A stretch of DNA of 64,000 bases from Streptomyces caeruleatus (GTDB lineage Bacteria; Actinomycetota; Actinomycetes; Streptomycetales; Streptomycetaceae): the NCBI RefSeq assembly GCF_001514235.1, contig NZ_KQ948924.1, positions 124,001 through 188,000 of the forward strand, read 5' to 3'. Positions within the stretch are counted from its first letter, which is position 1; the number at the start of each line of letters is the position of its first letter. Shown piece after piece: positions 42,241-50,708 of the stretch. Under the pieces are notes generated by a model. The model was not told the origin of the DNA and searched no databases. It worked only from the letters and a program-made list of their open reading frames with translations. Both the position numbers and the translations under genes were made by a program.

Positions 42241-42544
42241 TCAGCCCTTGACGGCACCCGTGGACAGGCCTTCGAGGAGCTGTTTGCGCAGCACGACGAA
42301 GAGGGCGACGGCGGGCACGACGGCGAGGACCGCTCCGGCGAGGACGAGGTCGTACTGGCGTTGCTCCGACACGAACAGGGTCTGCAGGCCGAGCGGCAGG
42401 GTGTACTGGGCGCTGTCGGAGACCAGCACCAGCGGCCACAGGAAACTGTTGTAGCAAACCGCTCAGCGCCCACAGCAGTGGGGCGAGGAAGGCCACCGCC
42501 AGCAGGACGAGTACGCCGTACAGCGGCACACGGGTGCGCGTCAT
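42241..42544 (-). pseudogene. Internally deleted MalG-type sugar ABC permease
   Basis: The ATG at 42544 overlaps the upstream permease stop (ATGA) and reads MTRTRVPLYGVLVLLAVAFL, one membrane helix, to about 42460. The frame then shifts and joins a normal MalG end: NSFLWPLVLVSDSAQYTLPL and the C-terminus GLSTGAVKG. About 170 residues, including the EAA loop that contacts the ATPase, are missing. No function is expected. Confidence 0.8.
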
Positions 42545-43339
42545 GAGGCCCTCCCGATGCCGAGGAGACGGTTGACGAGCTGACTCAGCCCGAAGACGAG
42601 GACGAAGAGCACGACGGCCGCCGCGGCGGCGTAGCCGAACTGCTGGCGCTGGAAGGCGGCGCGGCAGATGAACATGGTGACCGAGAGGGTCGATTCGGCC
42701 GGTCCGCCGCCCGTCAGCAGGTAGGGCTCCTCGAAGATCTGGGCCGCGCCGATGAACGACGTCACGATGACGAAGGCGGTCACCGGTTTCAGGGCGGGCA
42801 GGGTGACGGTGGTGAAGGTGCGCAGGCGTCCTGCGCCGTCCAGGGCGGCGGCCTCGTACAACTCCCTGGGTACGTTCTGGAGTCCGGCGAGGAAGAAGAC
42901 CGTGAGGTAGCCCGTCCAGCGCCAGACCGGGTACGGCGGCGATGTCGTCGGTGAGGTCGTACAGCAGCCGTTCGGCTATGTCGCCGCGCAGCATGCGCGG
43001 GAAGCTGCCGATCTCGAAGCCCACCAGGTCCGGCGTGCCGCGCCCGGCGACGGCCTGGGCGAGGAGTTTGGTGACCACGTCGGGGGCTCCGGCGCGGGTG
43101 ACCTTCAGGTGGTAGCGGAAGTCGGTGAGCCGGTCGGCCTGCGGGATGCCCTTCTCGAAGAAGGCCTCGTAGCCGGGGTCGTGGGTCCACAGGGCGAGAG
43201 TGACGTTCCCTGAGGTCAGGGTGGTGGTGCGGTCGGCTCCGCAGGCGGAGAGTGCGGCGGCGGTGCCGGCGCCGAGGGCGGTGCGCAGCAGGGCGCGGCG
43301 GTTCGGGGGGTGCTGGGGTGTACACACGTGACTCCTCAC
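42541..43339 (-). pseudogene. Fusion remnant: sugar-binding lipoprotein N-terminus joined to MalF-type permease C-terminus
   Basis: The GTG at 43339 overlaps the LacI stop (GTGA) and starts a substrate-binding lipoprotein (signal with lipobox LSAC, then NVTLALWTHDPGYEAFFEKG). Binding-protein sequence ends at about 42940 after ~130 of the usual ~430 residues. From there a different frame carries permease sequence: TGYLTVFFLAGLQNVP, the EAA motif YEAAALDGAGRLRTFTTVTLP, and a normal C-terminus at 42541. Thus the 3' part of the binding protein and the 5' part of the permease are lost in one deletion. Confidence 0.8.
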
Positions 43340-43342
43340 GTG
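43325..43342. repeat. Short inverted repeat CACGTGA-N4-TCACGTG at the LacI/binding-protein junction
   Basis: Seven-base arms at 43325-43331 and 43336-43342 overlap the LacI stop and the next start. It could be a minor operator or a translational hairpin; no other copy was seen. Confidence 0.35.
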
Positions 43343-44337
43343 GTGCGGATGGGTCCGGTGGAGGCCCGTACGGTCAACTCGACGGCCGGTGCGGTGGGTC
43401 CGGCCGGTTCGGGGCGGCCCTCGATCAGGGCGGTCAGATGGTCGACGGCGCGGCCGGCGACGGCGGTGAAGTTCTGGCGGACGGTGGTCAGGGGCGGGGC
43501 GAGGTAGGCCGCGGCGGGGATGTCGTCGTAGCCGATGACGCTGATGTCGTCGGGGACGCCGCGGCCCGCCTCCGTGAAGGCGTGCAGGGCGCCGATCGCC
43601 ATGTCGTCGTTGGCGACGAACACGGCGGTGACGTCGGCCAGTCGGGCCAGCTGCCGGCCGGCCGCGTAGCCGGCGGCCGGGCTCCAGTCGCCTTCCGTGG
43701 CGAGGGGCGGTTCGGGGGCTCCGGCGGCGGCCAGCGCCTCACGCCAGCCGCGCAGCCGGTCGCGGGCGGCCCACCAGTTCTGCGGGCCGGGGATGTGCCA
43801 GACGGTGCGGTGGCCGAGGGAGAGCAGGTGCTCGGTGGCGATGCGGGCGGCCGCGACCCCGTCGGCGCCGACGACCGCGCCCACGCCCTCGGTGAGGTCG
43901 ACGCCCTCACCGAGGCTGACCACCGGTACGTCCGCGCTGAGCCTGAGCGGTGTGCCGTCGTCGATGGGCTCGGACAGTACGATCCCGTCGACGCCCTGCT
44001 CCAGCAGCGCCTCGACGGCGACGGACACCGGCTGCCCCTCCAGGGTGCTCGCCAGGGCGAACGAGTATCCCGCCCGCTGCATGGCCCGCTCCAGGGAGAT
44101 GAGCAGCGTCGACGGTCCGTACAGGGCGGTGCCCAGGGAGACGACACCGATCCGTCGGTAGCGGCCGAGGAGCAGGGCGCGTGCCGCGTTGTTCGGGCGG
44201 TAGTCCAGCTCTCTGATGACCCGGAGCACGCGGTCGCGGACCTCCGGGCTGACATGCGGCTCGCCGTTGACGACCCGCGAGACCGTCTTCTGGGAGACGC
44301 CGGCGGCGCGGGCGACCTCGGTCATCGTCGTCGCCAT
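43336..44337 (-). CDS. LacI-family repressor of the galactoside operon, 333 aa
   Basis: The DNA-binding domain is at the very N-terminus (TMTEVARAAGVSQKTVSRVVNG) with the hinge RPNNAARALL, followed by a sugar-sensing domain (VFVANDDMAIGALHAF, GYDDIPAAAYLAPPLTTV). It heads an operon with transporter fragments and GH42 beta-galactosidase. Two perfect TGACTACGTAGTCA palindromes lie just upstream of its start and are the obvious autoregulatory operators. Unlike the transporter genes, the regulator has no visible damage. Confidence 0.92.
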   Translation of the reverse strand: MATTMTEVARAAGVSQKTVSRVVNGEPHVSPEVRDRVLRVIRELDYRPNNAARALLLGRYRRIGVVSLGTALYGPSTLLISLERAMQRAGYSFALASTLEGQPVSVAVEALLEQGVDGIVLSEPIDDGTPLRLSADVPVVSLGEGVDLTEGVGAVVGADGVAAARIATEHLLSLGHRTVWHIPGPQNWWAARDRLRGWREALAAAGAPEPPLATEGDWSPAAGYAAGRQLARLADVTAVFVANDDMAIGALHAFTEAGRGVPDDISVIGYDDIPAAAYLAPPLTTVRQNFTAVAGRAVDHLTALIEGRPEPAGPTAPAVELTVRASTGPIRTT

Positions 44338-44371
44338 GGGAGCTCCCGGGAGTAGCGGGTCGATCGGTCTT

Positions 44372-44385
44372 TGACTACGTAGTCA
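44372..44385. promoter_or_regulatory. LacI operator copy 1 (TGACTACGTAGTCA)
   Basis: This perfect 14-bp palindrome lies 35 bp upstream of the LacI ATG. An identical copy is centred 44 bp away, about four helical turns, so both can face the same side. Confidence 0.8.
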
Positions 44386-44415
44386 TGCGTGGTGACAGCT
44401 CGGCCAGCGGCGGCA

Positions 44416-44429
44416 TGACTACGTAGTCA
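44416..44429. promoter_or_regulatory. LacI operator copy 2 (TGACTACGTAGTCA)
   Basis: Identical to copy 1. The pair could support DNA looping by a LacI-type tetramer or two dimers over the operon promoter. Confidence 0.8.
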
Positions 44430-44490
44430 GCCAGTGTCGGGAGCGTTCGGCGCGCAGTCAATGGTCTGTGCGCCGGTAATCGTTCGTGCG

Positions 44491-45360
44491 TCAACCAGGG
44501 CGCAGAGTCGTCCTGGCCGCCGTGAGGGCCTGTTCCGCGTAGCCGCGGCCGAAGAGGACGGCGTGTACCAGGAGAGGGAAGAGCTGGTGCAGGGCGATGC
44601 GGTCGGCCCAGCCGTCGGCCAGCGGCGCGGTCCGCTGGTAACCCTCCAGGATCCGGTCGAGGTGCGGGCAGCCGAAGAGGTGGAGCATCGCCAGGTCGGT
44701 CTCGCGGTGGCCGCCGTGCGCGGCCGGGTCGATCAGCCAGGTGTGCCCGTCGGCGCCCCACAGCACGTTGCCGTTCCACAGGTCGCCGTGCAGTCGGGCG
44801 GGCGGCTCGGCGGGGCCCGCCAGGTCGGGGAGCCGTGCGCAGACCTGCTCGAACACCGGTGCCTCGGCGCCACTGACCGTGCCCGCGTCGACCGCGCGGC
44901 GCAGATACGGCAGCACCCGGTGCTCGGCGTACCAGCGGGGCCAGTCGGGGCCGGTGGCGTTGCGCATCGGGGCCAGCCCGATGTAGGCGTCCTCGGGGCC
45001 GCCGGGCGGTGGGGCGCCGAACGCCGGTGCGCCGGCGGTGTGCAGTGCGGCCAGATCGCGGCCGAACCGCTCCGCCGCGTCGGCCTGGGGACGCCCGGTC
45101 GCCACCCGGTCGGTGACCAGCCATCGCTCGTCGTGGCCGTGCACGGCGGGGATACGCACGGTGCCGGTCTCGGCCAGCCAGCGCAGCCCCGCTGCCTCGG
45201 CCCGCGAGGCCCGGTCGCCGTCGCCGCGCTTGACGATCACCACCTGCCCGCTGTCCAGGGTGACTTCGGCGAGCGTTTCGGAGAGCCGGCGTTCACTGGT
45301 GGCCGCGAGCCCGGTGAACCGCGTCGCCGCGGCGCCCGGGCCGTCCAAGGAGTTGCGCAC
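44491..45360 (-). CDS. Fructosamine kinase-family protein, 289 aa
   Basis: A protein-kinase-like aminoglycoside/fructosamine kinase fold: VVIVKRGDGDRASRAEAAGLRWL (read in parts) in the N-lobe, the catalytic ARLHGDLWNGNVLW near residue 185 and the metal-binding WLIDPAAHGGHRETDLAM near 208-225. Members phosphorylate ketosamines or ribulosamines to reverse protein glycation. The GTG start at 45360 is used. It stands alone between the LacI operators and the [2Fe-2S] gene. Confidence 0.88.
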   Translation of the reverse strand: MRNSLDGPGAAATRFTGLAATSERRLSETLAEVTLDSGQVVIVKRGDGDRASRAEAAGLRWLAETGTVRIPAVHGHDERWLVTDRVATGRPQADAAERFGRDLAALHTAGAPAFGAPPPGGPEDAYIGLAPMRNATGPDWPRWYAEHRVLPYLRRAVDAGTVSGAEAPVFEQVCARLPDLAGPAEPPARLHGDLWNGNVLWGADGHTWLIDPAAHGGHRETDLAMLHLFGCPHLDRILEGYQRTAPLADGWADRIALHQLFPLLVHAVLFGRGYAEQALTAARTTLRPG

Positions 45361-45405
45361 GGCCCTCAGCGTACGGCGGTCCCCGGCCGTGCTGAAGGCG
45401 GCAGG

Positions 45406-45861
45406 TCAGCTGCCGGCGGCCGCCTTGTCGATCGCCTCGCGGATCCGGGAGTAGGTGCCGCAGCGGCAGACGTTCTCGATCCGGTCGATGTCGGCGTCCG
45501 TGGGCCGGGGCGTCTTCTTCAGCAGGGCGGCCGCGGCCATGATCTGGCCCGGCTGGCAGAAGCCGCACTGGGCGACGTCGCAGTCGAGCCAGGCCTGTTG
45601 CACCGGGTGGAGCCGGTCGCCGTCGGCGAGGCCCTCGATGGTGGTGACCTCGCGGCCCGCGCAGTCGGCGACCGGGACGACGCGGGGCTGGATCTCGTCG
45701 CCGTCGAGATGGCTGGTGCAGGCGCGACAGGCGCCCACGCCGCAGCCGTACTTGGGGCCGGTGACGTTCAGCAGGTCGCGCAGCACCCACAGCAGGGGCA
45801 TGTCGGCGGGTGCCTCGACGGTGACCCGCCTCCCGTTGAGGGTGAAGGAGTGGGAGGGCAT
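45406..45861 (-). CDS. [2Fe-2S] small subunit of a xanthine-oxidase-family (isoquinoline 1-oxidoreductase-like) enzyme, 151 aa
   Basis: The plant-type cluster motif KYGCGVGACRACTSHLDG is near residue 40 and the second cluster motif AQCGFCQPGQIM...ENVCRCGTY near 100-140. Such subunits (IorA type) pass electrons from a molybdenum subunit that hydroxylates N-heterocycles or oxidises aldehydes. The ATG at 45861 has AGAAGG upstream. The partner large-subunit gene directly upstream (45885-46651) is broken, so this intact subunit is probably an orphan. Confidence 0.88.
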   Translation of the reverse strand: MPSHSFTLNGRRVTVEAPADMPLLWVLRDLLNVTGPKYGCGVGACRACTSHLDGDEIQPRVVPVADCAGREVTTIEGLADGDRLHPVQQAWLDCDVAQCGFCQPGQIMAAAALLKKTPRPTDADIDRIENVCRCGTYSRIREAIDKAAAGS

Positions 45862-45884
45862 CGAATACCTTCTCTTCGGGTGGC

Positions 45885-46651
45885 TCAGAAGTTCAGCGGG
45901 AAGCGGCGCGGCTTGGTGCCGGTGGCGCGGGCGTAGGCGTTGGCGACGGCGCCGGCCGCGGCGGGAACGCCGAGTTCTCCCGGCGCCGCCGGGATCGCGG
46001 TCGGAGGGCAGGATGTGCGCCTCGAAGTGCTGCGGGGCGTGCCGCTGGCGGGCGAGCGAAGCGAGATGGGGGTCCCCCCGGACGGAGTCTGGGGGAGGAA
46101 GTCGGCGAAGCTGCTCTCGCGGACGGCGCCCCGGTCGATGTGCAGTCCGGCGCGCAGGATCGTGGAGATCCCGTCGACGGCGGTGCCCATGAGCTGGGCC
46201 TGAAGTCCGCGCGGGTTGACGGCCGTTCTGACGTCGGCCGCCATCACCACCTTCGTCACCCGCGGATTTTCGGGTCGACGGCGTCGATCCGAGCTGGAGC
46301 CGCCGGTGAACTGGTTGCCCTCGCTGCGGGCGTCGGCGAGCGGGATGTCGACGTCGGCGAGCCGGGCGTCCAGTTCCTCGGCGATCATCATGGCGACGGC
46401 GGTGGTGACGCCCTGGCCGACCTCGACGCGCGGCAGCCGTACGACAACCTTGTTGGCCGGGGTGACCTCCAGGACCAGCATCTCCGCGTCGGTGCCGGTG
46501 ACCAGGACGTCGGACGACCGACGGTCGCCGTCCGCGGGTTCCTCGGCGCCCTCGGCGGTCGAGCCGTCGCAGCCGAGCGGTGCCGCGACGGTCAGGGTGG
46601 TCGCCGCCAGCGAGTAACCACGAACTGTCGACGGGACAACTGACGGGCCAA
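45885..46651 (-). pseudogene. Broken molybdenum-cofactor large subunit (isoquinoline 1-oxidoreductase beta-like) with inserted repeat
   Basis: From a TTG at 46651 (AGGAG upstream) a twin-arginine start SRRQFVV is readable, then a frameshift before SLAATTLTVAAPLGCDG. The N-terminal domain runs VEVGQGVTTAVAMM to ARSEGNQFTGGSS, then jumps directly to the C-terminal region RVTKVVMAADVRTAVNPRG, losing some 450 residues. A 48-bp palindromic element interrupts the next segment at 46051-46098, shifting the frame until GELGVPAAAGAVANAYARATG restores it near the normal C-terminus. The molybdopterin-binding core is absent. Confidence 0.8.
46051..46098. repeat. REP-like palindromic element inside the broken large-subunit gene
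   Basis: The segment contains GGGGGTCCCCCC and a second potential pairing of CTCCCCCAGACTCC-side and GGGGG-side arms, with GCGAGCGAAGCGAGA at one end. Similar sequences are, from memory, scattered in many Streptomyces genomes. Here it sits inside coding sequence and disrupts the frame. Confidence 0.6.
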
Positions 46652-46784
46652 CAGGCGCTCCTCTCCGCGAACCCGGGTCGGGGCTCCGGGTCAGTTCGAC
46701 CTGTATGAGGGGCCGACGCGCGTCCGGGTTGCGCCAGTTGGTGGCTGCATCGTTCTACGGCACGGCACTGATGGCGTGAGCCGC

Positions 46785-47966
46785 TTACCGGGCGGGCTGC
46801 CAGAGGTCGGTTTCCCACTCCAGCTGTCGCACGAGGTCGTCGTCGCCCGGCCGGTCCGCACCGGCGCCTCGGGGGCCGGGGCCGCCGGGGCCGGGGCCCG
46901 AGGGGGTGCGGGTGCCTCGGGAGATGTTGCCGCTGACGGTGATGTTGTGTTCCACGCGGGGGCGGCGGAGCCTGTCGTACAGGGCGAGCGCGGACTCCGT
47001 GTCCGGGGCGTCCCGCAGGGACTTGGCGAGGACGACGGCGTCCTCCAGCGCCATTGAGGCGCCCTGCCCGGTCGCCGGGGACGCCGCGTGGGCCGCGTCG
47101 CCGATGATCAGGGTCCGACCGGAGCTCCAGGGCGTGCCGGTGGGCAGTTCGGTGGCGTTGGTGACCATGAGCCGGTCAGTCGTGGCCGCGACGAGGTCGG
47201 CGGCGGGGCCCGCGTCTTTGCGCAGCAGCGGCAGCAGGAGGTCGCGCAGGCCGCCAGGGGTGCCTTCGGCGAGGGCGTCGGCGGTCAAGGGTGCGTCGGA
47301 GACGCGGGCGAACCAGTACGTCTCCCCCTCGGGCGACACCGTGTACCCGAACGCGACGGAGCTGCCGCGCACCATGGTGATCGTCTCGGGGCGGCCGGTT
47401 TCGGACGCGTCGCCGGTGTAGCCGTAGAAGACATGCTGTCCGGCATAAGTCGGGCGCGTGTGCGGGGAGTTGAGGCGGCGGACGGTGGAGTTCAGGCCGT
47501 CGGCGCCGATGAGGAGGTCGCCGGTCGCCGTGGTGCCGTCGGCGAAGTGGGCGGTGACGGTGTCCGGGCCGTCGTCGACCGACACGAGGCGCTTGCCGTG
47601 CCGGATGTCGATGCCCCGGCGGGTGACCTCGGCCTGGAGGGCGGCGTTGAGATCGCCGCGCCGCAGGCATCGGTACCGCAAATGCGGGGTACCCGCCTCG
47701 CCGAGCGGCACCTGGGCGAGCTCGGCTCCGGTGTCGTCCAGGACTCGCATGGAGGTCAGTGGGAAGCCGATGGCCGTGACCGCGTCCGAGGCGTCCGTCT
47801 GTGCCAGGGCGCGCATGCCGTTGCTCGCGAGGGTGAGGAACGCGCCGATGTCCTCGGCGGAGTCGGGGTGCGCCTCGTACACGGTGACGTCGAAGCCGGC
47901 CTTGTGCAGCGCGAGAGCCGCTCCGGCGCCGGCGATCCCGCCGCCCATGACGATCAACCGCGTCAC
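46785..47966 (-). CDS. FAD-dependent aromatic-hydroxylase-type monooxygenase, 393 aa
   Basis: Nucleotide-binding MGGGIAGAGAALALHKAG at the N-terminus, GDLLIGADGLNSTVRR near residue 155 and GDAAHAASPATGQGASMALEDA near 285 mark a group A flavin monooxygenase. The C-terminal tail is Gly/Pro-rich (about 350-375) before a conserved-looking end. The GTG at 47966 follows GGGGGG. Substrates of relatives range from salicylate to polyketides and tetracyclines; nothing here narrows it. It does not obviously belong to the neighbouring operons. Confidence 0.85.
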   Translation of the reverse strand: MTRLIVMGGGIAGAGAALALHKAGFDVTVYEAHPDSAEDIGAFLTLASNGMRALAQTDASDAVTAIGFPLTSMRVLDDTGAELAQVPLGEAGTPHLRYRCLRRGDLNAALQAEVTRRGIDIRHGKRLVSVDDGPDTVTAHFADGTTATGDLLIGADGLNSTVRRLNSPHTRPTYAGQHVFYGYTGDASETGRPETITMVRGSSVAFGYTVSPEGETYWFARVSDAPLTADALAEGTPGGLRDLLLPLLRKDAGPAADLVAATTDRLMVTNATELPTGTPWSSGRTLIIGDAAHAASPATGQGASMALEDAVVLAKSLRDAPDTESALALYDRLRRPRVEHNITVSGNISRGTRTPSGPGPGGPGPRGAGADRPGDDDLVRQLEWETDLWQPAR

Positions 47967-48161
47967 ATCGCCCCCCGGTATGTGTGCGGCCCCCGTGAGC
48001 GGCGGCCGTCCTTCGTGGAACGTCCCGGACCGCGTGCGGGTTCCCGGCCGGGCCGTCGGTCGTTGTACATCCCGGACCGAGGAACTCCGGAACGGTGCAA
48101 CCATTCCGCCGACCCGAATGTCTTGCCTAATATCAGACACACACCCTTCTAGGGGATGAAA

Positions 48162-48746
48162 ATGGGACGAAACACAACCGCATGGGCGACGGCAGCCGCG
48201 CTCATGGCCGCCACGTTGGGCGTGGCGGCGGTCCCGGCCGAGGCCACCACGACCACCACCACCCAGGCGACGGCCTGCCCCACCGGCTGGGGCAGCGTGG
48301 CCAAGACCCGCTCCGCCGCCACGACGGAGTCGGTGACCGACATCAGGACCGGTCGGCACGCCTGCTTCGACCGCATGGTCGTCGACGTCCCCGGCGCGGG
48401 CACCAACGGCCTCGGCTATTCCGTCAGGTACGTCAGCCGTCTCTACCAGGACGGTTCGGGCAACCGCGTCACCGTCGGCGGCGGAGCCGTCCTGGAGGTA
48501 CGGGTGGCCGCGCCCGCCTACGACGTCGACACCGGGAAGCCGACGTATCCCGTACGGGCCGGCCAGCGGCTGAAGGGCGTGGACCTCACCGGATACCGCA
48601 CCTTCCGGGACGCGCGGTTCGTCGGCAGCTTCGAAGGGGACACGCAGATCGGGCTCGGCGTCCGGGCACGGCTGCCGTTCCGGGTGTGGGTGGCTCCCGA
48701 CCGGGTCGTGGTCGACGTGGCGCACAACTGGACCGGGGCACGCTGA
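48162..48746 (+). CDS. Secreted AMIN-like domain protein, 194 aa
   Basis: A signal peptide ends near AVPAEA, followed by a Thr-rich linker (TTTTTTQAT) and a single beta-rich domain with CPTGWGSVAKTRSAA near residue 40 and HACFDRMVVDVPG near 65, resembling the AMIN-like domain of actinobacterial exported proteins. The family may bind cell-wall glycans; the role is unknown. I chose the second ATG (48162), six bases after AGGGG; the first (48156) overlaps that ribosome site. A TAATAT box at 48128-48133 is a likely -10 element. Confidence 0.75.
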   Translation: MGRNTTAWATAAALMAATLGVAAVPAEATTTTTTQATACPTGWGSVAKTRSAATTESVTDIRTGRHACFDRMVVDVPGAGTNGLGYSVRYVSRLYQDGSGNRVTVGGGAVLEVRVAAPAYDVDTGKPTYPVRAGQRLKGVDLTGYRTFRDARFVGSFEGDTQIGLGVRARLPFRVWVAPDRVVVDVAHNWTGAR

Positions 48747-48774
48747 GGCCCGCGCCGGAGAGGAACCGAAGCGA

Positions 48775-50553
48775 TCAGGGCTTCGGGGTGATCAGCGCGT
48801 CCCGCCCCTGATACTCCCGCAGCTTGCGGTAGAGGGTCGCGCGGGCGATCCCCAACGCCGTCGCGGCGCGCGCCTTGTTGCCGCCGTGGCGGCGCAGCGC
48901 CTCCAGGATGGCGGCCCGCTCGGCGAGCTCCATCGGGCTGAGGTTGCGTCCCGCGGGTCCTTCGCGGACGGGGTCCGGCAGTTCACCGCGCCGCACCGGC
49001 CCGCGGACCCGGCGCCGGCTCGCCAACGCCCTTACGAGATGGGCGAGTTCGGTCACGTTTCCGGGCCACGGATGCCGCTCCAGTGCGCGCAGGGCGTCCA
49101 GCGTCCAGGTCAGCGGCGGGCTCGCGGGGGCCGGGCCGGGCGCGAGGGCGGGCAGCAACTCCCTGATGTCCTCGGGGCGTTCCCGTAGCGCGGGCAGGGT
49201 CACCGAGCGGGCGCCGAGGGTGTCGAGGAGGCGCTGGAGGCAGGGCCCCGGGGAGTGGCCGGGTGTGTAGGTGGCGATCAGGTGGGCGTCGGGGCGTTCG
49301 TCCAGGAGGGAGTTGAGGGCGGCGACGTCCGGCTGGGCCAGCCGTTCGGCGTGGCGCAGCAGCAGGGGGCGATCGCCGGCCCCCGCCCAGCCGCCCAGCC
49401 ACGGCGCGGTGCCGTCCTCCGTCTCGGGCAGGCCGGGTGATTCGGCGGCGTCCACGACCAACGCGGCCGTGCCGTCGAGCAGTTCGAGGGCGAGCGTGGT
49501 CTTGCCCGTGCCCCGCTCACCCACCAGGAGCAAGGGGCCCGAAGTGCGGGCCAGCGCCGTCGCCTGCGCGACCGCGTGCCGCCACGGCACCGAGGCCCCC
49601 ACCAGCGCACTCACCGGACGCAGCGCCGCCGGCACCGGCTCCACGGGACGCGGTGCGAGCACGGCGACCAGGCCCACGGCGCACCCCTCATGCCGTACCG
49701 GAGTGATCTCGACGGTGCATCCGGCGTCCTCGGGAAGCGAGATGTCGTACGACGCACCGCTCCCGTCACCGGTGCCGCCGCCCCTCCCCCATGCCCTCGC
49801 GCTCCGCTCCAGCGCCTCCAGGACCTGCGGGGAGGCGAGGCCGGCCGCGGCCTCGCTGATCAGGCGGTTGCGGCCGTCAAGCGCGACGACGGCTCGGTCG
49901 CGGCCCCGCGCGGCCCGTTCGTAGGCGTCGTGCAGGGCTCGTTCCGCGGTACGCGTGCGTGCCCGCAGTTCGGCCTCGACGGCCGTGGCGGCCGCTTCGG
50001 CGAGGGCGGCGCCGGGGTGTGGGCGGCAGCCGGGGCGCAGACCGGAGGCGATCGTGACCGTGCCGAGCGCCTGGCCCGTTTCCGGGGAGAGCAGCGGCAC
50101 GCTGACCGCGGAGACGTCCTGCCACACGTCGAGGAAGTGCTCGGGGCCGTGCACCTCGGCCCGGCGCCGGGTGCGCAGGGCGAGCGCGGCGCTGTTGTGG
50201 CCGACCGCACGCTCGGACAGGTCACGGCAGGCGTCGTCGCCGGGCGCGTTGCCGGCCGACCACAGCACCCTCAGCCGTTCGTCGGTGAGCACGAGGGCCG
50301 ACCGTTCGGCGTCCAGAGCCGCGACGATCCGCGTGAGCACGGGACGCGCGGCCTCCAGCAGGGGCGAGTCGACCGGGGGCGCCGACTCCCGTCCGCGGCC
50401 GTCGAGATCGGGCCGTACGCCGAAGAAGCGGGCGCGTCGCCAGGCGGCGACGACGTCGTCCGGTACGCCGTCCGGCAGCGGGCGCCCCGTCAGAAACCGT
50501 TCACGGGCGTGGCGGAGCGGGGCGAGGGCGGGAGGATGTTCGGCGGTGCTCAT
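48775..50553 (-). CDS. AcoR/DhaR-like regulator with GAF, degenerate AAA+ and Fis-type HTH, 592 aa
   Basis: The N-terminus (ERFLTGRPLPDGVPDDVVAAWRRARFFGV, read in parts) and a GAF domain (about residues 70-200) are typical of DhaR/AcoR activators. The AAA+ region has Walker A GERGTGKTT near 345, but no GAFTGA loop and a weak Walker B (DRPLLLRHAERL), so contact with sigma-54 is not expected; actinomycetes generally lack that factor. A Fis-type HTH closes the protein (HGGNKARAATALGIARATLYRKL). It is divergent from the resorcinol operon, with a TGTCTC-N5-GAGACA palindrome between. The ATG at 50553 is preferred. Confidence 0.88.
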   Translation of the reverse strand: MSTAEHPPALAPLRHARERFLTGRPLPDGVPDDVVAAWRRARFFGVRPDLDGRGRESAPPVDSPLLEAARPVLTRIVAALDAERSALVLTDERLRVLWSAGNAPGDDACRDLSERAVGHNSAALALRTRRRAEVHGPEHFLDVWQDVSAVSVPLLSPETGQALGTVTIASGLRPGCRPHPGAALAEAAATAVEAELRARTRTAERALHDAYERAARGRDRAVVALDGRNRLISEAAAGLASPQVLEALERSARAWGRGGGTGDGSGASYDISLPEDAGCTVEITPVRHEGCAVGLVAVLAPRPVEPVPAALRPVSALVGASVPWRHAVAQATALARTSGPLLLVGERGTGKTTLALELLDGTAALVVDAAESPGLPETEDGTAPWLGGWAGAGDRPLLLRHAERLAQPDVAALNSLLDERPDAHLIATYTPGHSPGPCLQRLLDTLGARSVTLPALRERPEDIRELLPALAPGPAPASPPLTWTLDALRALERHPWPGNVTELAHLVRALASRRRVRGPVRRGELPDPVREGPAGRNLSPMELAERAAILEALRRHGGNKARAATALGIARATLYRKLREYQGRDALITPKP

Positions 50554-50596
50554 GGCGCTCCTCACCGTATCGGGGGCGTCGCGCGCGGGTGCGGGC

Positions 50597-50613
50597 TGTC
50601 TCGTATTGAGACA
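50597..50613. promoter_or_regulatory. Operator TGTCTC-GTATT-GAGACA in the resorcinol divergent region
   Basis: A perfect 6-bp inverted repeat with a 5-bp spacer, 44 bp from the regulator start and 96 bp from the monooxygenase start. It is the likely binding site of the AcoR-like protein. Confidence 0.65.
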
Positions 50614-50708
50614 CCCACGGCCGACCGCACCGCTCCATGATCTTGAAAGCCGGGGCCCGTACGCGTCCCCCGCCTCGTCCCGTGTCTCATCTCCTGGAGC
50701 GTTCTGTC

